Origin: Anthopleura xanthogrammica | Lineage: Eukaryota > Cnidaria > Anthozoa > Actiniaria > Actiniidae | Assembly: GCA_964019055.1 (NCBI GenBank) | Contig: OZ025216.1 | Span: 8,678,414 to 8,742,413, forward strand | Length of the DNA: 64,000 nt | Direction of reading: 5' to 3' | Part shown: one piece after another, positions 53,801 to 64,000 of the stretch | Numbering within the stretch: the first letter of the stretch is position 1 | How the letters are laid out: each line of letters opens with the position of its first letter | The notes under the pieces: generated by a model | What the model saw: only the letters and a program-made list of their open reading frames with translations | What the model was told of the DNA's origin: nothing | Database searches by the model: none | Translations under genes and position numbers: made by a program

Positions 53801-56800
53801 TTGATGCATCTATTGCAGCAAAATTCACCAGTGTAAATGGGCCTTTTTGTACCTTGGAAATTCATACCTCTGGCCAATTCCATTTATTGGAGAGGTTTGG
53901 ATTTTTTCTTTAGCTAAATACTCTTCCCACCCATTGGAATCCTAGCTGATTCTCCATCTTTGGAGGATTTATTGATTTTTGAATAATTTCAAAAGTTTAA
54001 CATATAAATTTTTTTTTTCTAGTTTTGAAGGTGATTTTCTTCATGAAGATGGTTTAGAAGGACAGGTAATCTAGTTTTCAAAGAGATTTTTTTTTTCTTT
54101 TTAAATCTTTGAGTGTTTTCATTTTCTTCTCTTGTTCTTGTTCATATATTGTGCCACATTCAATGGACTACTTTAACGATATGGCAGCCATCTTAGTTGC
54201 AAGGAATTATGGGGTGTCCAAGGGGCAAAACAAAACAAAGATGGCTGTCAATCTTCTTAATTCATCTGTTGTCAAATTGTCTTGTGGTGAATTATAGCTT
54301 TATACATTTAACTTGCCTCCTACCAAGATGGCCGCTGTATCGTCAAAGTAGTCCATTGATAAGTTAGAACAACTTGTTTGTTCTTATTTGTATTGCAAAA
54401 CTTATAGTTTCTTTTGTTGTTGTTGTTGTTGTACAGCTCTACAGACTAGGATTAAGATTAGATGAAATAAATGAACAGATCGAAGAAAATTTGCACCATA
54501 TCCCAAGGAACAATGACAATGGCATGAACAGGTGAAGAATTAAAAAAATAAAAATCATGTATTATAATAGTGGGAAGCACGAGTGGAGTAGTGGTGAGAA
54601 CACTCACCTCTCACCATGCCGTGTGATCTGGGTTTGAATCCTGCCGGGCTATATGTGAATTGAGTTGCTGACTGGTTTTCTCTTGTGTTTTGAGGGTTTT
54701 CTCCAGGTTCTCCGGTTTACCTCCCTCCGCAAAAAAAAACAACTTCTAAATTACAATCGGAATTTCAGTGGACAGATAGCTACTCTGTAGAAATGCCACT
54801 GGTAAATCCCATTTATTATTTTTTTAAATATTTTATTTACTAGATTAATTCTTTCATTTTAGGACCATCAGCACAGAAGGCCATTCAGTTAAAAGACAAA
54901 ACGCAGATCCTGAGCTTGTTGCTCTCTTGAATGTAAGAAATTCCTCTAACTATATAATCCCTCTTTTCAAATTAAATAATATATATGTTGGTTGTGTGAG
55001 TAAAAACTATAAAAATCAGTTTGTGATCTACAAAGGAAAAGTGGAAATTATGTGATTTTCCTCAGTTTTAACAATAGATAGTAAAATATATCTAATAAGG
55101 GAAAACACAGTAAATGTAGGTAAATTCCTAGATAGTAAACGAAGGAGCTATAAGAATAAAGTATTGCCATATATTACCATATGGACATATAGAACGTAAG
55201 ACACACTATTCGTGTTCATCCATGATGTATTAGCCTATATTTTGGGTGAGAACCAAAACGTTACTCACTATTCTTATCGTTTGCTGGGAATTGCTGATAA
55301 ATTTTGTATTTTTTTCTCTTGCTGCAGAGATTAAGAAACGTCAAGGATTCTGCAAGAAATGATCAAGCCATTCCAAGGTACCCTCCCCCCCCCTAAAATA
55401 CCCTGGTGATGATGATGATGATGATGACGATGACAGTGATGATGATGGTGTTGATGATGATGATGACAATACATGACGATGATGATGGTGGTGGTGGTGT
55501 TGATGATGATGATGACAATACATGACGATGATGATGGTGGTGGTGGTGTTGATGATGATGATGACAATACATGACGATGATGATGGTGGTGATGTTGATG
55601 ATGATGATGACAATACATGATGATGATGATGATAATGATGGTGCTATTGATGATGATGATAATGTTGATGGTGGTGGTGGTGTTGATGATGGTGATAATG
55701 TTGATGGTGGTGGTGGTGTTGATGATGGTGATAATGTTGATTGTGGTGGTGGTGTTGATGATGGTGATAATGATGCCAGTGATGATAGTGATGATGACGA
55801 TAATAATGATGATGATGATGATAATGATGGTGCTATTGATGATGATGATAATGTTGATTGTGGTGGTGGTGTTGATGATGGTGATCATGATGCCAGTGAT
55901 GATAGTGATGATGACGATAATAATGATGATGATGATGATAGTGATGATGACGATAATAATGATGGTGATGATGACGGTGATGATGGTGACAACGATGATT
56001 ATTATCATTACTGTGTAAGTGCACAATCTCGTTGATATATCAGGCCAACTTTTCTATTTCATTTCTTTGCACAAATTCGTTTCTCCCATTCTTTCTTACC
56101 ATACTATAACACTTCCTAGTTATTCAATAGTGTCAAACAGTTCAACCCATTCCGTTTCATTTTCATTCCTTTCTCCTTACCAGAGTCGATCCTATCAAAA
56201 ATACCCCGTCCCTGGTTGACTCGTGTTGTCTTTAATGCATTTCTTTTACCAAGTGTAAACGTCACGATACAGCTGGGGGAAAATATCTGACTTCTAGGAT
56301 CATAACGTTATTAATATATAGCTTCCTTCATTAATTCTTCAAGAGACTCGCGTTTAAAAATCATGGACTAAATATGTGTTAGACATCAGATTTTTGCAGG
56401 AACAAACTGGTCAGTTTTCCTTTGCTTGTTTTTTTAGTCGAAAAACGTCTCCTAATTATTCAAAAAAGACGATATCGTTATCATCTCACTGATTCCGTCA
56501 TCTTGTTTCCTTTTCGTATTTTTTTGACTACATAGTTGACTATTTTATAGTTATTATTCATGTTGGCTTTAGATTCTTACTAAAATATCATTAACTGCTT
56601 TAAAAAGGCGAGAATATATTGCATCATGCTCGAAAATAAAGAGAAATCGTTCCAACTCGCTATAGCAACTGCCTTCTTCTTTTTCGTTTATAAAGAATAA
56701 GAAAAAAATTGTAAGTGTTTCGTTAAGAATTCGCTTGTTGTCTAGTAATACCTTAACGATGGCTTATCGTTTTAAAAATCAGGAGTATTTTGTATGAAAA

Positions 56801-59800
56801 GAATAATTGAATTAGTATTTTTTAACTTCTTTCTTATGTTGTCTTTTCTTCGTACAAACATGTTTTAAAAACGGTATCGTTTCTTCCTGCCATTGCTAAG
56901 GTTTCAAAATACAAAGTAAACAATTCCTCGACACATAGAAACGCAATTTGTCTACCAACATTGCCTTACCTTAACATAGTAGATAAAATCCTCATCATAC
57001 TCTCTCAAAGTTGTCTTAAAATCATGTCTTCCTTCATAGGACTGTTTTTACCGATATTTTGCAAAAGAAGAGCTAACATGTTAACTGAGTTAAGACGAAA
57101 CTGTTTGGTCAAACGTACTCAAAATTATTCAGTTTTCCTGTTTGATTAATGTCTTTCAAATTACTTACCTAGCGATATTTTTATTTGGTCCAATTGCATT
57201 TTATTGCATATATTTAAATTAATTATAAAAATCTTAATGACTCTTTGTCATAAGACCGTGTTATCATATCGTTTATCTATTGCTATACTAATATTCTCGT
57301 TTTGCAGTGCTCCTTTACTGAGCTCTATATAATTTGGACTCAAAATTTGCTCTTTTTCACTTTTTTTTTGGCTTGGAATATTTAGACTAATCCCGTATCT
57401 TTTCCCCTCATTTTCATAATATTTTGAGCTATCATTGTCCAACATCCTGTCGTTATGAATTCAATACTCAAAATCGCTTTATATTATTAAAAAGTAAAAA
57501 TAGTATTTCCTTTTTCCTTATGGAGTTTTTTGATCTCTATTTTCAATTCATATTTCCTGTGCTATTCAACCAATCATCTTCTAAGAAAGCTGTCCGCTCC
57601 CACCCCTGGCGTTCAGATGCAATATCATAATTCATTCAAACATTTACAGAGAGTAAACACTTGTCCAGCATGGAGTCTTGCTCGAGATCGTAGTCAGTTA
57701 AGTTTACATACATCAATATAGCAGGTGTACGTCTGTCGTTAGTGGTGAAACAGCAAAAATGAATGCTCAAAAAGTTAACTATATTATACTCCGAGAATTC
57801 GACGAGTATACTATCAAGGCAGTCGTTTCGCCATTGATCTAACATGTACAAACAAGAATACGTTGATAGCTGCGATGCTGAAGTCATCGAGATATTTTCA
57901 GCTACGAATCCATCTTTGCTGTTTAGTGGTCTTCAATGGTAATTATTTTTCTTGCTAAAAAAAATCTCACTTCAATATTTTCCCTTGAAGCCATATATTG
58001 TATGTTTGCTTCGTTATATTTAGGAACATTCGTATTTTTTTTTACACCTATCTAAAAATCATAATTTTCGACTATAAGCTCGTATATTATAGTTAGTATA
58101 GTTAGTTTTCCAAATGGACACTTCAAAATTTATTTTATTTTAAATTTTTTATGTCGAAAATCTTCTTCGAGTTAGTAATTTTATTTTCCATGAATGCAAA
58201 TATAAGAGTTTGCATTTGACTCGTTAATAACATTATCTTGAAATTTTATTGCTCAAAACCACAAAAAATATTGACTTTACACAACTAGTAGATTATAGTT
58301 TTCGTAATATTTAGTATATTGTATAGTTTGTTGTTCTATGAGCTAGTTTTATCGCAGAGTATAAATATGGGTTTATGGCAGAAGTCCATATGGACTGTTG
58401 ATTATGCTTGATCTGTTTCGTATAGTATTTTAGGATGTGCTTCGCTTGACTTGGTCGCTTTCTGCTTGACATCACGAAATACGTTCATTTGCATTTAGAC
58501 GCAGGATATCTTCTACAGTTCAGCAAATATGCTTTGTATTTTCTTCCCTCTTCTTTCTCGTGTATTCCACAGTCTTTTTAATAAGAATTTGAGCTTATTG
58601 ACTGCCATCTTCTTTAAGGGGAACGAATAAAGGAATCTAATGCATACATAATGTTTCAAGAGATTGTTTTCTCAATATTTCAACTGCCATCCATCATATC
58701 TGTTAGCATTATTATTCAAACTTTTATTCAGTGTACTTACTCTCTTTGTTTGTAATATTCACTATTTTTAGGGACGGTGATGGTTCACCAGATTCAGTGC
58801 ACAGAAGCCATATGCAAGATGGTCACAGAGAAGACGACTTTACTCTAGGTAACGATAGTAACGCTACGCTTGAAATGCTTCTTATATGACAATCCTGTGC
58901 TCGTATAATGGCAGCCTCGCCGTCTTAACAGATGTCGTATGAGTGTGAAACGTCACGGCACACGGCACTGTGCGGTCACGGTCACGACAAGGCGCGGTTC
59001 GTGCCGTAAGTTTTCCATAGTCATACGAAAACTGCTCTAAGCGCGCGCATTCTTGAAAGATATACGGTGCCTGTCGAACGTTTGTTCGTTGAATGTGATG
59101 CATGATAAAGAAAATCTCTGGTAACCCTTTAAACTTGTATATTTCTGATAACAGGTCCGCTGTCTGATGCCTCGGAAGATGATGATGATGATGATCGTGA
59201 CAAAAAGGTAACGCACTTGATTGATTTCTTGCCATGATGTTTGAGTCGGTTTCGCTTAGTTAATTCTGTTCCGACCTAACAACATGCCGTATCTCGTAAT
59301 ATCTGGAAAAGCTACGAAAAACTCGCTGGACTCGCAGCAACGCAACTAGGAAAAAAAATGCAGTGCATTTTCAAGTTTCCTGCAGTTTTTGGAGCAAATC
59401 CTAGGCACCTAACCCGCTGAAGCAGTGAAAGGGGGAAAAATGATAATGATGATTAGTTAGCAACAGTCACGGCACGGCACGGTCACGGTGACAGGACAGA
59501 ACCGTTTCATGTCGCGCGTGAAAAAATTATGGTACGGACGTAGCGTGCCGTACGTACAGTTCCAGTGAAGTATCCGAGCATTTTGATTGGATGGATAAGC
59601 AATGGTATTTCGCGCGCTGTGATTGGTTCAAAGGGTGTCGTCAATACCGTGACTGTGCCGTTTCAGCCCTACCTGAGAGGTAAATGTGGAACGTTTTTCA
59701 CTATTTTAATGACTGGATATTGCGTCTTCTGCACAGCATAATGTCAGTCGTGGGGGAATCGATCTACAAGAGTCAGGATACTACGCATCAGAGACCATGA

Positions 59801-62800
59801 GTGTTTCTGTTGGAGACGCCAACTCAGACCCTCTTTCGTCGCACTATCTGTCCAATAGCGCTGGAGGAGCACAACATCCCCTCAGGGGGAGGGATAGGGC
59901 ATCGTTTGACCGGCAAAGTGAGGGTTTTTCTCACGAAAGGCAGAGGTGAGTCAAGCTTTTTATTCAAATCGCTTGAAAAGATCTGCAAATGAAATCTGAT
60001 TTATTGAATTCTCGTACTCCTTCCCAGGCCACACTCTGACACCTCAGTCGATTCCAGTCCTCATCGGTCGAGAAAAACAAGTCAGCGCAGTCGCGCAAGC
60101 ACCATGGATAACCACGTGACCCACCCATTGACGTCATACCCAGAATACACAAGTCCCGTATCGCCGCCAGACATCGAACGAACCCTGCCCCAGGCTTCCT
60201 CAAGTATTCTGACCGAGCAGACTAGACACCAGCCTCATCTTCACCACGATGACAGTAGGTTGAGCCACTCGAGTGGCAAGAGATCACGTGCGGGAACCAC
60301 TGATTCCCGGTTCTCTAAAGATCCCGTATACCCCGAGTCCCCAAATGTAAACCCGAGAGGCGATAACACCCGGGTTGATATTTTACGTACCGAGCACGAC
60401 ACACCTGAACAGTACACCTACAGGACGAGATCTAGTGTTGAAGACGAAATCCCGCCACGTGGACCGTATGACGTACCTGTTGATTCCCTAGAGTCCAGTC
60501 CTCGTGTAGTAGACAGCAAGAAAACAGGACAGCGCAGGCCTGGACACAAGCGAACGAGTATGTCTAGCGTCGATAGTCGAGTATCTACTCCGTTATTCCA
60601 CCCTGGTGCGAGACCCAAAGATACGAGAAGAGGGAGAGATAAAACAAGACCACCAACAGCCGAGACAGAGAGAGGTTTTGACAGTGGGTTTTTTGGGTCT
60701 GAAGAAAGCCGAGGATCAAGATTGACGCATTCACCTGAAGTACGGCATTCAACTGCGCATGATCAGAATAAACTGCGACATCCATCGCTTAGAGAGCAGA
60801 CATTAAGTGAGTCTGAACAAGAAAGATTTAACTTACCCTCCACACAGACCCCTGTCAGAAGTGCATCAAAATCTCGAGATCAAAGAAGAAGACGACCTTA
60901 TCTCAAGTCTCTCTCCGAGTCAGACGAAGAGAGGGGTTTGGAAACCAGTCCTTCGAAGACCTCCCTTAGATCGTCAACCAATCAACGCGAGAGAAGAGGA
61001 CATCGTCATACCCCGACATTCCCCGCCACCCGATCGGATAGCGAAAGAATACGAAGACCTGACGAAAGCCTGCGAAGACCATCGTCATCTCCAAACCTGT
61101 TTGACGAGCCAGATCTGCGACGAAGTACGAGAACCTTGCGACCTGATTCGCTGAGGAAGAGTGCGACAGAAGTTGATCGTCCGACAAGGATCGGTAAGAA
61201 AATGACACGTAAATTACCTCTCTTAAATAACGCGCGCTGTGATTGGTTCGTTCGTGAGTCTGATAATGATGTATCTTATTCAGTCAGGTTTTAATCGTGG
61301 GTTGCCTGTGTACTATCGGCTTGTTCTTACCCTACCCCTCCTGGCTGATGGGAGAAAAGTGCGCGCATCTTACGAACTCGAATGCTGTCGATATTCTTTC
61401 GTTTGACGTCATAGCCGCCATGTTAGAAGAATTTGACAAAATATTTTTCAGTGAATTCTTTTGTTATATATATATTCCAACATGACGGCCGTGGCTTTTG
61501 TTATTTAGAAAAAATATTTAAAAAAATATCTAAAAAAAAATGAGAATGATTGCAATCCAAGAATAGTAATCAAATTATACTATCCGTACACTTATGTACT
61601 AAGGACATCTAAAGGCCTAGAAGCCTAGAATAGACGTCAATCAGTTAACAAATATTTATATCAATCAGTTAATGTCGGTAATTCAAGTGAAAATCTATAG
61701 GTTTTCAGGATAACATTCCAGTTTAATAGCGAAAGTTGAACGTCTCCGTGAAATACGGCGAGGATTTCGTGTTGAACTGTAACATAACACCGAAGATGTT
61801 TTACTTCTCTATCCAATAACTTCATAGCGGTATTCTTCCTCGGTCGTTTTTGAGGAAATTGTTATGGATATTTTCAAAATGCCTACAATCAGAATAATGT
61901 CATTCTTTTGTATTGTTTTTCTATTCTTTCATCGTTAGAATTATTGATACTCGAGCAGGTGTATAAACGATAATTGTTTGGTCTTCTCAGCTGTGGGTCG
62001 CTAGCAAGCTCGACATTTCTCGACTCACAAACATTCTTGAAAGATTCTCAGCGTTTTGAGTAAAATTTTAAGCTTTTTAAGAACTTAGAGATATATTTAG
62101 GACAGTTTTTATAGATGGAAATATAATTTTTAGCAAGTTTTTTTCTAATGAAACAAGAGAAAGTTAACAATTTTTAACCAGAGTTGATGTAAGTTGGCGA
62201 AAGTGAATCTCTTCATGCTTGTACCGACATTTCTGAAGTACTACGGTAAAAAAGGAATATATTTTTTTCTATTTGAATATTTTCTTCATTCGTAATTTAA
62301 AGGATGCTATCGATGTATATATTTTTCTTGAATTTTTGCTCGTTAAACTTTAGGGACTTCGCCTTTCTTGGAAACTGGTTTGGGGAAACATTGGTTCCTG
62401 TATTTAGGTACTATACAAATAGTATACACTCCTAGCGTGGTTTCTGTTTCCAGTATTTTCCCCTGTGTTTACTGTCTTATTTATGTTGTTTAAACCTGTT
62501 TTTCTAGTTTGGTGAGTTTAGAACTCTGGAATGTTCTTTGTGAATGAATTCGTTCGAGGTAATTTTGGCTTCAACTCTACCACAGCGAAAAAAAGCATGA
62601 TAATCACTATGTCAACATTATCAAACATTAATTACTGATTACAGCAAGAAGATCATGATAGTAAACTCCACTAAACTTGTTTGTTTATTATTATATAAAG
62701 ATTCTATACACTTTGTCTCCATTTTTTAAACGAGAAAGCTGGAAAGAAAACTTTTGAGACAAATTCTTGTTGTTTTTTAGTAAGTTATTCAACGTTTTTC

Positions 62801-63962
62801 GTAATTATATGTGGGAAGTGGAATTAGCTCGTCATTGTATGATTAATGTATGACCTTCTAAGCGTTCTTGGTTTCATGATCTAACAATTTGGGATTCAAT
62901 TGAACCACAATTTTCCCATTGAGTATCAGTATCCAATCAAACCTCTGTATATATTCAGTTGCTTCTAGGATCTTAGACTATTAATAATGCAGTATGTACA
63001 CTATGCTCTAAGACAAACCTATGATCATTAAAATACCTAGTTGAAGACATATACTTCTCTTGAAGAATGTATCACAATCTGGAGAGTAAGTTTTTATAGG
63101 AAGGATTTTGCTTTATGCGAGCTTTATAAAAATTTTCGTTTTTTTTTGTTGAAAGTTTGCATGCATTGTTGAATTGTTTTCTTTGGGAAAGTTTTCTGAA
63201 CGGGTACATTTAATTTTGTGTCGTGTATACATTGTATCTCCATAATTTGCTAATTTAAACTTGGTTACTCACGCGGCTTATTTAAACTTTTTTCAACATT
63301 AAAGGATGTGTTATTCATTGCTCATAATTTCGCTCTGTAAGCAGATGTCTATCTGGTAGATTTTTTATGCTTCAGCCGCGTTCTAGTTCTATTTCCACCA
63401 CTAACTGCTCTTGCGGAAGACTTCGTCGTTTCTAGCAAATCAGACCTCGTTCCTGGTTTGCAGGAGCAGACGTAGCTCAGTTGTTTAGTGCGCTGCCTTT
63501 GGAGCTAGAGGTTCACGGTTCGATCCTCAGGATCTCCACGTCTGTTTCGACTTCTCTCTAATTTGTAGAGCTCCAGCTTTGAATAAACTAAAAACAGAGC
63601 ACTGATGGAGGGAGAGGGTAAAGTGCGCACCGTCGGCTTCCTTGGATACCAGCCACGTAGCTGAAGGAACTACCAACGTTAAATATAGTTACTTTACCTT
63701 TACTTCCTCAAAACACATATCATCCAATCACATTATACGACGCGTTTATGCACCAAAGCTTTAATTTTTGTAAGACTTATTTTATTTTACTTCCTGCATG
63801 TTACCCAGGTCCTCGATCCGATCACGATACCCGACCAATGGATAAACAAAGCATCCGTAGTTACCCCGGTATGGACCGTGAGTCTGTGCGATCAGGGAGG
63901 CGTTCGAGGCGAGATGATGACAGCAGTAGTGCGTATAGCGATGGAGCTCGTAAATATAAAAG
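50844..63962 (+). CDS. AKNA-like coiled-coil, Ser/Arg-rich protein (5' part, 10 exons)
   Basis: Exons: 50844-51559, 54023-54065, 54437-54531, 54863-54932, 55328-55377, 58772-58848, 59155-59207, 59737-59945, 60028-61193, 63809-63962. Phases join throughout, giving 877 codons, and the gene continues right of the window. The first exon holds a coiled-coil block ETYRRLQSDYDELLTKYAQA followed by ENTIDQLRIGAK, then a short motif ALMFKLPTLQENVEDL. Exons 2-3 encode FEGDFLHEDGLEGQLYRLGL and a second helix. These resemble the AKNA-domain region of AKNA/AKNAD1, proteins linked to centrosomal microtubule organisation (AKNA was first described as an AT-hook factor). Exon 9 (1166 bp) is disordered and rich in Ser, Arg and Pro, with many basic-Ser motifs. 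Start: ATG in context GAGCATGG, with no upstream in-frame ATG seen nearby. The family call is moderate; a generic centrosomal coiled-coil protein is the alternative. Confidence 0.7.
53354..53846. mobile_element. Palindromic MITE, about 490 bp (AKNA-like intron 1)
   Basis: TIRs AAAGGTCCATTTACACTGG and CCAGTGTAAATGGGCCTTT. Inside is a long inverted pair around GCGCATGCTCAGGGGATTAA (53583 and 53760). Confidence 0.85.
54161..54358. mobile_element. 198-bp MITE (AKNA-like intron 2)
   Basis: Inverted ends CAATGGACTACTTTAACGAT and, on the other strand, CAATGGACTACTTTGACGAT, followed by ATGGC(A/G)GCCATCTT in both. Confidence 0.85.
54571..54804 (+). mobile_element. tRNA-derived SINE (AKNA-like intron 3)
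   Basis: The head has A-box-like GTGGAGTAGTGGTGAGAACA and B-box-like GGTTTGAATCC. The body has GTTTTCTCCAGGTTCTCCGG and the 3' end is CTCTGTAGAAATGCCACT. Same family as 226-512 and 26722-27008. Confidence 0.75.
55400..56003. repeat. (GAT)n-derived minisatellite (AKNA-like intron 5)
   Basis: About 600 bp of GATGATGATG with higher-order units around GACAATACATGACGATGATG and GGTGGTGGTGTTGATGATGG. Starts about 20 bp after the exon 5 donor. Confidence 0.95.
56004..58771. other. AKNA-like intron 5, no further gene seen
   Basis: AT-rich, with no repeat structure I could define and no exon-like frame with family resemblance. Similar unassigned AT-rich sequence fills the intron at 61194-63464. Confidence 0.5.
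63465..63710 (+). mobile_element. tRNA-like SINE or tRNA pseudogene (AKNA-like intron 9)
   Basis: CAGACGT (63466) pairs with ACGTCTG (63538) as a perfect 7-bp acceptor-like stem. A box TAGCTCAGTTGTTTAGTGC and B box GGTTCGATCC are clear. The anticodon arm pairs poorly and the T arm is displaced by extra bases, so it is not a working tRNA. A non-tRNA tail to about 63710 supports a SINE of a different family from 54571-54804. Confidence 0.6.
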
Positions 63963-64000
63963 GTTTGTTTTTCCACAGTCTTATTTTGAATTGCCTAGAC

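Noticed and set aside
55331..56035. Frames rich in Ile/Thr, Asp or Met across an intron
   Set aside because: Low-complexity (GAT)n repeat in every phase; no protein family.
63465..63545. Functional tRNA gene
   Set aside because: A and B boxes and acceptor stem are present, but the anticodon arm and T arm do not fold and a SINE-like tail follows.

Overview
The window is nuclear DNA of an animal, most likely a cnidarian and probably an anthozoan. This is inferred from intron-rich metazoan genes, AT-rich composition and a dense, varied load of small inverted-repeat elements, SINEs, LINE and Penelope-like fragments. No species marker was seen. There are no operons; gene density is low and most bases are introns or repeats.

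Layout. (1) 226-9752: a direct segmental duplication of the 5' part of a sarcosine dehydrogenase gene (exons 1-4, minus strand). (2) 11918-15935: a 4.0 kb element with terminal inverted repeats (TIRs) of about 750 bp. It holds a Pro/Ser-rich minus-strand ORF, a minisatellite and a plus-strand ORF group resembling small genes of Polinton/adintovirus-type elements. It looks like an internally deleted, decaying relative of a viral or transposon lineage. (3) 15936-21700: gene-poor, with a minisatellite, MITEs and a 5'-truncated LINE. (4) 21711-33255: the complete 13-exon sarcosine dehydrogenase gene (minus); its 5' part (26722-33550) is the second copy of the duplication. (5) 33425-36122: a fold-back repeat region with a Penelope-like insertion, a large palindrome, a (CCAGT)n array and a possible three-exon microprotein gene. 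(6) 37117-45681: a complete 11-exon SCaMC-type mitochondrial ATP-Mg/phosphate carrier (plus). (7) 48719-49576: a dienelactone hydrolase-family gene (plus), followed by a minisatellite. (8) 50844 to the right edge: the 5' part (10 exons) of an AKNA-like coiled-coil, Ser/Arg-rich protein gene (plus), continuing beyond the window.

The host genes do not form one pathway, although sarcosine dehydrogenase and the SCaMC carrier are both mitochondrial. Exon boundaries were assigned by eye from GT/AG sites, reading phase and family similarity. Joined reading frames stay open: sarcosine dehydrogenase is 934 codons plus stop and the carrier 472 codons plus stop.

The duplication gives natural empty-site comparisons. 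A hAT-like element, a Harbinger-type MITE, a fold-back element with a hammerhead-like core and a 121-bp MITE sit in copy A only, three with clear target-site duplications and the MITE with a possible 2-bp one. The most unusual features are the long-TIR virus-like element, the sarcosine dehydrogenase C-terminus supplied by a MITE, and a duplication boundary that coincides with a SINE end.
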